Shown piece by piece: positions 17,318 to 26,127 of a DNA stretch of 64,000 nucleotides (within the stretch, counting starts at the first letter, position 1; each line of letters opens with the position of its first letter). Source of the stretch: HGM11416 sp045596285 (GTDB taxonomy: Bacteria; Bacillota; Clostridia; Christensenellales; Borkfalkiaceae); assembly GCA_045596285.1 (NCBI GenBank), contig JAZOCA010000130.1, forward strand, positions 5,761 through 69,760, written 5' to 3'. The position numbers and the translations under genes were made by a program. A model generated the notes under the pieces. The model saw only the letters and a program-made list of their open reading frames with translations, made no database searches and was not told where the DNA came from.

Positions 17318-19432
17318 ATGAAAAGAACAATTATAGCTATCGTGTGTGTATTGATGGTTGCTTGCTTAGGTTTTGTAATATTTATAACCGTGCAAGATAA
17401 AGGGCAAAGCAGCAGCGCTGAATCAACCGTCGGCAATCAATCTTCAATCGAAAATCAAGAACCGGAATATAGCGGAGAAGAAGAAAATTACGTTGCTTCG
17501 GATACGGTTTTATCTTTTTCAACAGATGATAAAGATAAAATAATTCTCGAGCCGAATTTTGACGTAAGTTTGTATACTCAAAGCGCTGGCACGGCTATTG
17601 TTCCCTATCAATTTTTTGCAAGCGGAATGTGTTTGCAACGCGATGCAATTAACCGCATTTGGGGGGATGCAAAAAACGCAGAGCATATAGCGGTAGAAAT
17701 AAAAGGCAACGTTTATTACGGAAATGTAGTAAACGGCAAATTTGAAGTTTATTTGCCAAAGATGCAAGCGGGTGGGCCGTATGATTTAACTTTTATTACC
17801 GAAGCGGGAAGAAAGGTTTTATCAAACGTATATATCGGCGAAGTATTTTTATTAAGCGGTCAGTCTAATATGGAATTTCAACCGCAACACGCGGGCGACG
17901 TTTTAAAAGACTTATATTCTACTTCCGCTTGCGTTAACGATCAAATTCGCATGTTACAAATAGGTTGGTTAACGCCTAACGCGCCCACTACGGACGTTAT
18001 GAATTATTGTCAATGGCAAAGCGCAAACCAAAGCACAATACCTAATTTTACCGCGGTTGGTTATATTTTTGGCAAGCAAATGCAAGAAGAATTAAATTGC
18101 CCCGTAGGGTTAATTTCCAACCCCGTTGGCGGTTCTAGCATAGAATTTTGGCTTAGCGAAGCAAACTATAACAAGGTTCAAGAAAGTTACGCTACTTATA
18201 CAGACGGCACTACCATTTTAACCCCGTGTTTGGGCTATAATGGAATGCTTTACCCCTTAACTGGGCTAAACGTAAGGGGCGTGGTTTGGTATCAAGGCGA
18301 GAGTAATGCTTTTGGCACGGAAGAATATTACGATATTGCGTTAGAAATTTTTATGAATCAATGCAGGGATATGTTCAATAACGAACAGCTTGCATTTACT
18401 TTATGTGAACTTGCGCGCTATGAAGGCAATCCTTACGCGTATAGTATCGTTAACGAAAGAATAAATTACGTTGCTCAAAAGGATGATTATTCCGTTGTTG
18501 CCAGAAACTTAGACCTTGGCGACTGGTACGATATTCACCCCAAGGATAAACGTGAAATAGGAAGAAGAACTGCTTACGAAACGTTAAGAAATTTCTTCAA
18601 TAAGCAAAAAGAAGCGCCGGTTACTATTGATAGGTATACTTTTAACGAAGATGGAAGCGTTAGTATAGAACTTTCTTGTGAAGCGGATATCGTAAACGGA
18701 AGCAACGGTTTTGAAGTTTACGTAAACGGAAAATATACTTATACTTGCGACGCCCAAATCAGCGGAAAAACCTTAACGCTAACTGCCAACGGAACTATCA
18801 CTAAAGTAAGATACGGTTATACTTGTAAAATGACTGAAGCCGTTAAAAACGACGTAAGTAAAATGGTAACGGTATACGATAAAAATGGATTCCCATTAGA
18901 TTTATTTATGATTGCTAATCCTTTAGCAGGCGACGCAAACTTACCAGATGCTCCCAGCTTGTCTGCTGGTTACTGCGATAGCGGATATCAAATAAGCGTG
19001 GAAGAGCAAAGTGGTGCATACGTTATAGACAAAAAGGCGTCTGCCGGTCAATGGACGGCTGCAATGCTAACCGTTGCGGATTATAATAGCGCATACGATT
19101 TGTTAAGTATTAAACTCACTACGGAAAACGTAAAAAATCTTACAATACAGTTAACGGTTGGCGGTGTTAGCGCGTCAGGTTCGCCATACACTATGTATAT
19201 AGTATTATACCAGGCAAACGTTTCAGACGGAGAACATGAAATCAACGTCGATTTAAACAATATTGCAATGCTAAATGAATCTTGGCAAGTTATACCGAAT
19301 TCAAGCGTTAAAGATTATGAAATTAAAACAATCGCATTCTCTTTAGATACGGCGGTAGAAGTTACTTCGCTTGTTAAACAGGATTCTTCTTGCACCGTTT
19401 CTGACGTAACTTTTAAGGCTAGCAAAAACTAA
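17318..19432 (+). CDS. SGNH-type (sialate O-acetylesterase-like) surface esterase with C-terminal module
   Basis: A 704-residue protein when started at the ATG at 17318, which has SD AAAAGGAAAG; an earlier in-frame ATG at 17276 lies inside the operator palindrome. An N-terminal hydrophobic segment (residues 3-25, no clear lipobox) would export or anchor it, followed by a Ser/Glu-rich linker. Catalytic residues are Ser183 in LSGQSNMEF, and Asp405 and His407 in YDIHPKDKR; WYQGESN is present. The domain resembles the gene at 5959. An extra beta-sandwich (about residues 545-700) suggests carbohydrate binding. It is single, with its own promoter, operator and terminator. Confidence 0.88.
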   Translation: MKRTIIAIVCVLMVACLGFVIFITVQDKGQSSSAESTVGNQSSIENQEPEYSGEEENYVASDTVLSFSTDDKDKIILEPNFDVSLYTQSAGTAIVPYQFFASGMCLQRDAINRIWGDAKNAEHIAVEIKGNVYYGNVVNGKFEVYLPKMQAGGPYDLTFITEAGRKVLSNVYIGEVFLLSGQSNMEFQPQHAGDVLKDLYSTSACVNDQIRMLQIGWLTPNAPTTDVMNYCQWQSANQSTIPNFTAVGYIFGKQMQEELNCPVGLISNPVGGSSIEFWLSEANYNKVQESYATYTDGTTILTPCLGYNGMLYPLTGLNVRGVVWYQGESNAFGTEEYYDIALEIFMNQCRDMFNNEQLAFTLCELARYEGNPYAYSIVNERINYVAQKDDYSVVARNLDLGDWYDIHPKDKREIGRRTAYETLRNFFNKQKEAPVTIDRYTFNEDGSVSIELSCEADIVNGSNGFEVYVNGKYTYTCDAQISGKTLTLTANGTITKVRYGYTCKMTEAVKNDVSKMVTVYDKNGFPLDLFMIANPLAGDANLPDAPSLSAGYCDSGYQISVEEQSGAYVIDKKASAGQWTAAMLTVADYNSAYDLLSIKLTTENVKNLTIQLTVGGVSASGSPYTMYIVLYQANVSDGEHEINVDLNNIAMLNESWQVIPNSSVKDYEIKTIAFSLDTAVEVTSLVKQDSSCTVSDVTFKASKN

Positions 19433-19452
19433 TAATTAAGTATAGTTAAAAC

Positions 19453-19487
19453 AAAAAGGCTAACGTAATTTTTTCGCTAGCCTTTTT
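19453..19487. terminator. Intrinsic terminator
   Basis: AAAAAGGCTA / TAGCCTTTTT hairpin, symmetrical A- and T-runs. Confidence 0.88.
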
Positions 19488-19540
19488 ACGTTAATAAAAA
19501 TTTATTTAGAGTAAAGTTTAGTGGTTTTTATTTTTAAAAT

Positions 19541-19572
19541 ATTAGATAATCACGCTATAGGCAGTTTTTTTT
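19541..19572 (+). repeat. TAATCG element, copy 5
   Basis: Core TAATCACGCTATAG, then GCAG and eight Ts. It lies beyond the terminator of the esterase gene. Confidence 0.75.
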
Positions 19573-19648
19573 AAAAAAATATCCCCAAAAAAATAACGTA
19601 AAACACAATAAATAGATCTTTAAAATATTTCATAAGCGTTTTTAAAAA

Positions 19649-19677
19649 TTGATAAAAATAAAAAGTTGTGCTATAAT
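19649..19677 (+). promoter_or_regulatory. Promoter of AEC transporter gene
   Basis: TTGATA, 17 bp, TATAAT; SD AAAGGAGA precedes the ATG. Confidence 0.83.
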
Positions 19678-19699
19678 GCTAACGTAAAGGAGATTTTTT

Positions 19700-20662
19700 A
19701 TGGACGCGTTATGGATAATGCTTAAAAACGTATTATTATTCGTTGCTTACGCTTTGCCGGGTTTTATTCTTGTAAAAAGTAAAGCGCTAAAAACGGGCGA
19801 AAGTATATCGCTTTCTAAATTGCTAACGTACGTTGGCATGCCTTTTTTAATTTTATCAAGCGTGCTGAGCATAGAACTTACCAAAGATTTTACAAAAACC
19901 GCTATTGTCGCGTTTGTTTTTTGCCTTTTAATAACCTTTGCTTTTTTCTTTTTAACTGCATTGTTAACGGCAAAGGAAGCAAATTACAAAAAACGTGGAG
20001 TAATGCGCTTTGCAATGACCTTTTCTAACAACGGATTTTTGGGAATTCCGCTTGCAATTGCAGTTTTTAAAAACGATCCTTTTATAATATCAGTCGTGCT
20101 GGTGTTCAATCTTGTAAATAACGTAATGCTGTATACTATGGGCGCGTACTTGATTTCCGGCGATAAAAGTAAAATAAGTTTTAAAAAGGCAATATTTAAC
20201 CCAGTATTTATTTCTTTTATCGTGGGAATAGTTTTAAACCTGCTATCGGTAAAACGTTACGTGCCAGAAGTGGTTAGTTTTTGCGACGGGTTAAAGAATA
20301 TAGTAACGCCACTTTCAATGACGATATTAGGGGTAAAACTCGCCGACGTTCCCATAAAATCACTTTTTAACAGTAAAAGCGTTTATTACGTTTCTTTAAT
20401 AAAAATAATAGTGATGCCGATAGTATGCGTGTTTTTAGGGTTTGTTCTTATTAAGGCATTTTCAATACCGCAAGATGCGATTTACGCTTTCTTTATTTCT
20501 TTTGCCGTACCAACTGCTTCGCTTGCAACAACTTTTGCAGATCAGTTTAACGGCGATACGGCAACTTCTGTTTCTTGCACGTTAGGGAGTACGCTTTTAT
20601 CGGTTATAACCATACCCATACTGTTTTATTTATTGAATTTAATTATACCATTTATTCTTTAA
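19700..20662 (+). CDS. AEC-family (auxin efflux carrier-like) transporter
   Basis: A 320-residue membrane protein with about ten helices. Family hallmarks are the N-terminal PGFILVKSKAL, the FSNNGFLGIPLA stretch in the middle (about residues 110-121), and PLSMTILGVKLAD near residue 210. Members carry malate or other carboxylates across the membrane. It has its own promoter and ends at a strong terminator shared with the convergent gene. Substrate is not deducible. Confidence 0.9.
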   Translation: MDALWIMLKNVLLFVAYALPGFILVKSKALKTGESISLSKLLTYVGMPFLILSSVLSIELTKDFTKTAIVAFVFCLLITFAFFFLTALLTAKEANYKKRGVMRFAMTFSNNGFLGIPLAIAVFKNDPFIISVVLVFNLVNNVMLYTMGAYLISGDKSKISFKKAIFNPVFISFIVGIVLNLLSVKRYVPEVVSFCDGLKNIVTPLSMTILGVKLADVPIKSLFNSKSVYYVSLIKIIVMPIVCVFLGFVLIKAFSIPQDAIYAFFISFAVPTASLATTFADQFNGDTATSVSCTLGSTLLSVITIPILFYLLNLIIPFIL

Positions 20663-20671
20663 TAAAAAATG

Positions 20672-20706
20672 AAAGTCGCGCTAACAATGCTATAGCGCGA
20701 CTTTTT
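20672..20706. terminator. Terminator with TAATCG-type loop, copy 6
   Basis: Stem AAAGTCGCGCTA / TAGCGCGACTTT, then a six-T run. The loop region reads TAACAATGCTATAG, a variant of the TAATCG core. It serves both convergent genes. Confidence 0.9.
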
Positions 20707-20714
20707 TACATAAA

Positions 20715-21419
20715 TTATGAGATTATTATTAAAGAATATCGTTTGCTATCTTCTTCGCGTAATAAAAAATTCAAGTTGCAATCACCATATACTTCTTTTA
20801 AAATAGCAAGTGTTTTTTCCCTTTCTTTAAACAGTTTGGCTGTAAGCGGTATGCGGATTTTTACCTTCTTATCAAGGATGAGTTTTTTATCTATTTTTAC
20901 AAGTAAAAAAAGATAGGGAATAAAGCGGTTGGAAATGACTCTGTAAGAAGGGCGGTATTCTTCGTTGAATTTTTTTGAATGGCGAATCGCCGGGTAGTTT
21001 AGGTTTTTCCATTCGCTATAAAAAGAGCAAAAATTATCGTAGTTAAATGGAAGTTGTTTGGCTAAAATAAGATCTTTTAAAACCGCAAGTTTATTTTGCA
21101 AAAGATAAACCCCCTTTTCTTCTTTTTTAGCAGAAAGAAAAAACAGTTTAGCAAGAGTTTTACTCTTTAATCCCTTGTTTAAAATTCCTAAATATACACG
21201 CGAATAATCTCCGTCTAATTTTTCTATTTGACAATCAGTTGGTTTTAATTCGTTATATTCGCAACTTAAATATTCTTCTGCCTTTTGCAAAGAAGAAATA
21301 AGATGATCGCACCCAAACGCGCTGTGAAATAAAAATTTGCATAGGTCTTCAAGTTGCATATTAGGGTAGCGATAAAAATGATTTAAGATATTTTTTTTCG
21401 TTTTTGTATATTCCTTCAT
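20715..21419 (-). CDS. Conserved-looking hypothetical protein
   Basis: A 234-residue soluble protein, rich in Lys and aromatic residues, without signal or membrane segment. Noticeable stretches are LCKFLFHSAFGCDHLI (residues 26-41), DGDYSRVYLGIL and YRPSYRVISNRFIPYL. The His/Cys/Asp combination near the N-terminus and the DYSRV motif look like a conserved family of Clostridia, but I cannot name a function. It has its own promoter (TTGCCA-17-TATACT) and is translated from an ATG after SD AAAGGTGTG. It is convergent with the AEC transporter. Confidence 0.75.
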   Translation of the reverse strand: MKEYTKTKKNILNHFYRYPNMQLEDLCKFLFHSAFGCDHLISSLQKAEEYLSCEYNELKPTDCQIEKLDGDYSRVYLGILNKGLKSKTLAKLFFLSAKKEEKGVYLLQNKLAVLKDLILAKQLPFNYDNFCSFYSEWKNLNYPAIRHSKKFNEEYRPSYRVISNRFIPYLFLLVKIDKKLILDKKVKIRIPLTAKLFKEREKTLAILKEVYGDCNLNFLLREEDSKRYSLIIIS

Positions 21420-21445
21420 AACACACCTTTATAAAAGATGATTTA

Positions 21446-21474
21446 AGTATAACATCATAATGCCGTTTTGGCAA
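21446..21474 (-). promoter_or_regulatory. Promoter of the hypothetical gene
   Basis: Minus strand TTGCCA, 17 bp, TATACT. Confidence 0.75.
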
Positions 21475-21505
21475 CCAAAATAAGACTTATAAAAAAAATA
21501 AATAA

Positions 21506-21543
21506 AAAAAGTGGGGTTAACTGTGTTATAGCCCCACTTTTTT
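21506..21543. terminator. Terminator with TAATCG-type loop, copy 7
   Basis: Stem AAGTGGGG / CCCCACTT with A- and T-runs. The loop TTAACTGTGTTATAG is a variant of the TAATCG core. It ends the minus-strand Gfo/Idh transcript; the core reads on the plus strand here, opposite to that gene. Confidence 0.88.
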
Positions 21544-21544
21544 A

Positions 21545-22570
21545 TTATTTTATCGTAACGGGAATATTCTTGCTTGAAGAAATTTCACAGCCAAGAATAA
21601 CTTTTATAGCCCATAAAACTTCTTTGCAATCTACTGAAGATGGAAGGTCTTTGGTTATGCTATTAATAAAACTATCTATCACTCCAGAGTTGGTGCGTAA
21701 AATTTCTTTGCCAAATTTTATTTCTTCGCCCGATTTCTTTTTAATTACAAGTGGAAAATTAGGATCTTTATGAATAAAGGCAATTCCTTCGCTACCGTAA
21801 ATAGTAGTAGAGTTATCGCTTTCGCCGTAATAGGTCCAACTTGCACATACCGTACCTATAACGCCACCTTTCGTTTTAAAAATACAAATGGCGTTATCTT
21901 CAACGTCTATGGGTTTTTCTGAAGGATATTTTTTATCTAAAGTGGTAAAGGAAGCGTAAACTTCGCATATTGTATCATTTAAAAGATATTGTAAAAGATC
22001 TGTTTTATGAACGCCTAAATCAGCCATTGCACCAAGCGCTGTTTTTTGCTTGTTAAAAAACCAGTTAGAACTTCCTTTATCAACACTCCAGTTTTCTGGG
22101 CCACCGTGCCCAAAAGTGCTTTTAAAAGTTAAAACCTTGCCTATAGCGCGATTATCAAGCATTTCTTTTGCTTTTATATGTGCGCAATCAAAACGTTGAT
22201 CGTGCGCTATCATTAGTATTTTGCCGGATTTTTCTTGAGCTTTTATCATATCTTCGCACTCTTCTACGCTCAAGGCCATAGGCTTTTCGCAAAGCACGTG
22301 CTTACCGGCGTTTAATGCTTTAATAGTAACGCTTGCGTGAAAACAGTTTGCAACGCAAACGCTTACAGCGTCTATTTTTTTATCATTTAAAAGGTCGTCT
22401 ATGCAAGCGTATGCAATGCCGCCGTATTTATCGGCTAGATTTTTTGCTCTTTCGTGCACGCAATCGTAAAATGCGTATAAGGCTACGTTTTTGTTGCTTG
22501 CGTATTCAGGTGCGTGTCTGGTTTGGGCAATGCTTCCACAACCAACTATTGCCACGTTTATTTTTTTCAT
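21545..22570 (-). CDS. Gfo/Idh/MocA-family oxidoreductase
   Basis: A 341-residue NAD(P)-dependent dehydrogenase. An N-terminal Rossmann motif, VAIVGCGSIAQTRHAPEY (residues 6-23), and the sugar-dehydrogenase signature CEKPMALSVEEC with its catalytic Lys (about residue 96) are clear, as is ADLGVHKTDLLQYL with the conserved His. Members oxidise or reduce sugars, inositols or their derivatives. It lies directly downstream of the GH3 gene, so it may process the released sugar. It starts 42 nt after the GH3 stop and just after a TAATCG element. Substrate unknown. Confidence 0.92.
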   Translation of the reverse strand: MKKINVAIVGCGSIAQTRHAPEYASNKNVALYAFYDCVHERAKNLADKYGGIAYACIDDLLNDKKIDAVSVCVANCFHASVTIKALNAGKHVLCEKPMALSVEECEDMIKAQEKSGKILMIAHDQRFDCAHIKAKEMLDNRAIGKVLTFKSTFGHGGPENWSVDKGSSNWFFNKQKTALGAMADLGVHKTDLLQYLLNDTICEVYASFTTLDKKYPSEKPIDVEDNAICIFKTKGGVIGTVCASWTYYGESDNSTTIYGSEGIAFIHKDPNFPLVIKKKSGEEIKFGKEILRTNSGVIDSFINSITKDLPSSVDCKEVLWAIKVILGCEISSSKNIPVTIK

Positions 22571-22574
22571 ATTA

Positions 22575-22604
22575 AAAGTAGGTCTATAGGTCGATTATCG
22601 AGCA
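22575..22604 (-). repeat. TAATCG element, copy 8
   Basis: Minus-strand core TAATCGACCTATAG, placed after the GH3 stop and 5-10 bp upstream of the Gfo/Idh start. It occupies the position where an SD would be expected, and no SD is visible there. Confidence 0.8.
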
Positions 22605-22612
22605 AAATCGAT

Positions 22613-24586
22613 TTATATTTGCGATTGTTGGGTGCTTTCTTCGCGTTTAATAACTATTCTTTTTACAAGTTTAATGTCGCTAACGGAAGAGCCTATCATA
22701 ATTTCAAAATCGCCGTCGTCTACCTGCCATCTGTTTAGCGCGGTGCTGTAATATGCGAAACAGCGGTAGTTAAGGGGGATGGTAATTCGTTTTGTTTCAC
22801 CAGCCTTAATTAAATCTTTAGAAAAGCCTTTAAGTTCTTTTTCGGGGCGTGCTACCGTGCAAAATACGTCCTTTACGTAAAGTTGAGAAACTTCTTTAGC
22901 ATCTACGTTAGAAGTGTTAGTTATATCGTAGCTTACTTCGTAATCGCATTTACCTTTTTGCGTTACGGTTAGGTTAGAATATTCAAAATTAGCGTAAGAA
23001 AGGCCGTGGCCGAATGGGAATAGAACGGGAACGTTAAAAGTATCGTAGTATCTGTAACCCATAAATATTCCTTCGGTATATCTTTCGCTAAAGGGGTGGG
23101 TAATATTTTTAACTGGGCAATCTTCAAGCGATAAAGGATAAGTTTCGCTAAGTTTACCGCTTGGGCTTACTTTGCCAATTAAAATTTTAGAAAGGGCTTC
23201 GTTTACCCCTTCGCCTGAATATCCAGCTAAAACAACTGCGCTAACTTTATCTATCCAAGCGCTCATATCAATTGCGCTACCTGCATAAAGCACTACGATA
23301 ACGTTTTTGTTGTATTTTGCGGTGTTGATAATTAATTGTTCGTGCATGAAGGGAAGTTTGATGTTTTTTCTATCAAACCCTTCGCTTTCTATACCGCCGT
23401 CATCACCAAGGCATAAAATTACGCTATCTGCGTGGTAAGCGCTTTGATAAACCGCCTTTGTTCTATGCGTATCGCCGTTTGGAAACATCAGCGCGCTAAC
23501 GTATTCAACGCTTGCATTTTCGCCTAAATCTTCTTTAATAAGGTCTGCAAGATTTTTCTGTTTATAATCTGTTTGAACGTAAGCCGAACCGCCCCCGCCG
23601 ATGGGTGGATTTTCTGCAAAATGTCCGCAAACGCTAATCTTTTTGCCCGTTAACGGCAAAGCGTTTTCGTTTTTAAGAAGAACAATTCCTTCTTTGGCGA
23701 TTTCAACCGCGTTTTGGTGGCGTTGTTCTTTAGTCGTTGAAACCTTCTTTTTTGCTTGACACTTTTCAATAAGATTAAGCATATTTTGGGCGCAAAAGTC
23801 AATTTGTTCCTCGCTTACGTAGCCCATTTCAAGCGCTTTTTTTAGGCTGTCGAAGTGATTTTGGCAGTAGGGCATAACAAGGTCTAAAGTGGCGATAATC
23901 GACTTATATGCCGATCTATACGCGCCCCAGTCTGAAACGATAACCCCTTTAAAACCAAAATCATCACGAAGGTAGTCTTTTAAATATTTTTTATTTTCAG
24001 CAGCATAAACGCCGTTAATAAGATTGTAACTGCACATAACGGTATATGGTTGCGCTTCAACTGCTTTTTCAAATGCGGGAAGATATATTTCTCGCAGAGT
24101 TCTTTCGTCTATTTCGCTATTATGGTATAGGCGTTCGGTTTCGTAATTGTTTGCAAGATAATGTTTTAAACTCGTGCCAACCTTTTTATCTTGTACGCCT
24201 TGGATATATTCTTTTGCCAAAGTTCCCGCAAGAAAAGGATCTTCAGAAAAATATTCAAAGTTTCTTCCGCAAAGGGGTGTTCTTTTCATGTTTACACCCG
24301 GGGCTAAAAGAACGTCTACGTTATTATCTATACAGTCGTCTGCAATAGTAGATCCGTCTAAATAAGCACATTCTTTATTCCAAGAGTTTGCTAAGGTAGA
24401 AATATTGGGCATTGCGGTTGCTTTAACCGTTTGGTCGTTTTCGTCCACTTTCCTTAAGCCGTTAGGTCCATCGCTTAAATGAAGAACGGGAAGTTTGCCG
24501 TTGGCATCATAAGTGTGCCAGAAATCTACGCCACAAAGTAATTTTATCTTTTCGTCTAACGTAAAATCTTTCAAATTATATTTCAT
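22613..24586 (-). CDS. GH3 beta-glycosidase
   Basis: A 657-residue GH3 enzyme without signal peptide, so cytoplasmic. The N-terminal TIM barrel carries the nucleophile Asp219 in GVIVSDWGAY and the KHYLANNYE block. The alpha/beta sandwich follows (IVLLKNENALPLTGKKISVCG near residue 305; GGIESEGFDR as probable acid/base loop), and a fibronectin III-like domain closes it (FPFGHGLSYANFEYSNL). Likely activity: beta-glucosidase or beta-xylosidase on imported oligosaccharides. SD AAGGAG precedes the ATG. It is the first gene of a minus-strand pair with the Gfo/Idh oxidoreductase and divergent from the AraC regulator. Confidence 0.94.
   Translation of the reverse strand: MKYNLKDFTLDEKIKLLCGVDFWHTYDANGKLPVLHLSDGPNGLRKVDENDQTVKATAMPNISTLANSWNKECAYLDGSTIADDCIDNNVDVLLAPGVNMKRTPLCGRNFEYFSEDPFLAGTLAKEYIQGVQDKKVGTSLKHYLANNYETERLYHNSEIDERTLREIYLPAFEKAVEAQPYTVMCSYNLINGVYAAENKKYLKDYLRDDFGFKGVIVSDWGAYRSAYKSIIATLDLVMPYCQNHFDSLKKALEMGYVSEEQIDFCAQNMLNLIEKCQAKKKVSTTKEQRHQNAVEIAKEGIVLLKNENALPLTGKKISVCGHFAENPPIGGGGSAYVQTDYKQKNLADLIKEDLGENASVEYVSALMFPNGDTHRTKAVYQSAYHADSVILCLGDDGGIESEGFDRKNIKLPFMHEQLIINTAKYNKNVIVVLYAGSAIDMSAWIDKVSAVVLAGYSGEGVNEALSKILIGKVSPSGKLSETYPLSLEDCPVKNITHPFSERYTEGIFMGYRYYDTFNVPVLFPFGHGLSYANFEYSNLTVTQKGKCDYEVSYDITNTSNVDAKEVSQLYVKDVFCTVARPEKELKGFSKDLIKAGETKRITIPLNYRCFAYYSTALNRWQVDDGDFEIMIGSSVSDIKLVKRIVIKREESTQQSQI
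23891..23912 (+). repeat. TAATCG-like sequence inside the GH3 coding region
   Basis: GGCGATAATCGACTTATATGCC, 13 of 14 core positions, antisense to the gene. It encodes part of the loop after the nucleophile (SAYKSIIAT). It may be chance or a copy that became coding. Confidence 0.4.
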
Positions 24587-24712
24587 ATAAGTAACTCCTT
24601 TATTGTTATTGCCGCATTCCTTTTTTGCCTTTGTCTAAGCGTTCTTATAATTTAATGATAGCATATATTTTTTGCGAATAATTAACAATTTTGCTTTGTT
24701 TTATTCTCATTT

Positions 24713-24723
24713 TATGATATAAT
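24713..24723 (+). promoter_or_regulatory. Extended -10 promoter of AraC regulator gene
   Basis: TGATATAAT extended -10 box; the -35 is poor (TTTGTT at 17 bp). Confidence 0.5.
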
Positions 24724-24765
24724 GCAAAAAAAACACAAGTAAAACAAAAAAGTGCAAGGAATAAA

Positions 24766-25530
24766 ATGTTAAACTTTTACGAAGAACACAGAAGCGGTAA
24801 TTCGGGTTTTATGGTAAGTACAAAAGGCTCGCTGACTTTTCCGCCACATTTTCATCAAAACGTAGAAATACTTATTATGTTAGAAGGAAGTCAACAAATC
24901 ACGGTAGGCGGTAATTCTTTTATTGCAAAAATCGGTTCGGTGGTTGTAATAGATAATTTTGTTGTTCATTCTTACGGCGAAGGCGAAACAAAGGAATATT
25001 ACGCGCTTATTTTGCCATACGATAAAGTGGAAGAGTTTAACCGTTTGCGCCGTGATATGGTGTTGAAGCAAATTCACGTTGAAGAGAGTGATTTCGCACT
25101 CTCGATTGCGCAAATCATTCGCGAGCATTTAAACGAAAACGCCACCGAATATCAAAGGGATTGTGCAGTGAACTTAATCATGGCGTTAATTTTAAAAAAA
25201 TGTGGATTAACGCAAGGTGAACGCGGAAGTGAAAACGGGCTAATACATAAAATTTTATCTTTTAGCCAAGAACATTTTAAAGAAAATATCAGTTTAAAAA
25301 GCGTAGCCAAAGAACTGGGTTATGCCGAAGGGTATTTATCAAGAGTTTTTCATCATTATTTTAAAGAGAGTTATCCGCGCTACGTAAACGGTTTAAGGTT
25401 AAATTATATTGAACGCGAACTGCAAAAAAAGGAAAAAAACGTTACCGAACTTATTTTTGAAGCGGGTTTTAATAGTTTTCAAACCTATTACCGTTCTAAA
25501 CAATTGATAGGCAATAATGCCGATCTTTAA
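24766..25530 (+). CDS. AraC-family transcriptional regulator, short C-terminus
   Basis: A 254-residue protein. An N-terminal cupin-like sensor (FPPHFHQNVEILIMLEG, residues 24-40) is followed by the AraC double helix-turn-helix (SLKSVAKELGYAEGYLSRVFHHYFKESYPRYVNGLRL; split as SLKSVAKELGYAEGYLSR and VFHHYFKESYPRY). The second helix-turn-helix, VTELIFEAGFNSFQTYYRS, is present, but the usual closing phrase, roughly FKKxxGxSPxxYR, is replaced by KQLIGNNADL and a stop. It may be slightly truncated. It is divergent from the GH3/Gfo-Idh pair and probably controls it. Confidence 0.85.
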   Translation: MLNFYEEHRSGNSGFMVSTKGSLTFPPHFHQNVEILIMLEGSQQITVGGNSFIAKIGSVVVIDNFVVHSYGEGETKEYYALILPYDKVEEFNRLRRDMVLKQIHVEESDFALSIAQIIREHLNENATEYQRDCAVNLIMALILKKCGLTQGERGSENGLIHKILSFSQEHFKENISLKSVAKELGYAEGYLSRVFHHYFKESYPRYVNGLRLNYIERELQKKEKNVTELIFEAGFNSFQTYYRSKQLIGNNADL

Positions 25531-25728
25531 ACAGTCGCTTGATTTTTAAGTAAAAAACAAAAACCTGCTAACGTAAAGAATTTCTAACTTCCTTTTTTAG
25601 TTAATTTAGCGACGTGCAAGTAATAAAAGGAACAATCATTTTACAAATGTGAAAGTGATAAAAAGCATGAAATTTTCTTTTTGCGCCTATTATAACAATT
25701 GCTAAAAATGAATAATGCGAAATTTTCT

Positions 25729-25756
25729 AGCGCCTTGCTGTGCAGGGCGTTTTTTT
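25729..25756 (+). terminator. Intrinsic terminator
   Basis: GCGCCTTGC-TGT-GCAGGGCG hairpin (one G-T pair) and seven Ts. It is about 200 nt after the AraC stop. Confidence 0.8.
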
Positions 25757-25992
25757 CTTGCACAACAGTAAAAAGGGGTTACGAAAAAACAAAAGGTCAA
25801 AAGGTAAAACTAAAAATCATCTTTCAAAACTATCGTATACCCACCTTTTGCTTCAAAAGTCTTATAGATATAACAAAACGTCAATAAAAATGCAGTATTT
25901 TATCGTTTTATGGGATAAAAAAACACAACAAAATCAAAGTAAAAAATTTTTAAATACAGTACAAAAGCACAATATTACAAAACATAACCCCC

Positions 25993-26021
25993 TTGACAGT
26001 TCTTTTATGTGATTGTATAAT
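25993..26021 (+). promoter_or_regulatory. Perfect consensus sigma-A promoter
   Basis: TTGACA, 17 bp, TATAAT. It drives the second glycan locus beginning at 26128, with a leader of about 100 nt. Confidence 0.92.
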
Positions 26022-26127
26022 TGAAACAAGGTGAAAAAGAAAAGCACCCTTTGGCGAAAAAATTAAAGATAACGAAAACAAGCACAAAAACTATTTTAGC
26101 AATTAAGAAATTATAAGGACAAAGAAA

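Larger units (their letters stand above)
25531..26127. other. 597-bp intergenic region with no convincing gene
   Basis: It contains one terminator hairpin and one consensus promoter. The rest is AT-rich. An open frame at 25740-26012 lacks an SD and has unlikely composition. GCGCCTATTATAACAATTGC at 25683-25702 may be a decayed minus-strand TAATCG element. Confidence 0.6.

Noticed and set aside
25740..26012. Possible 90-residue protein in the gap before the second Gfo/Idh gene
   Set aside because: It overlaps a terminator hairpin and a perfect promoter, has no SD and its composition is unlike the neighbours.
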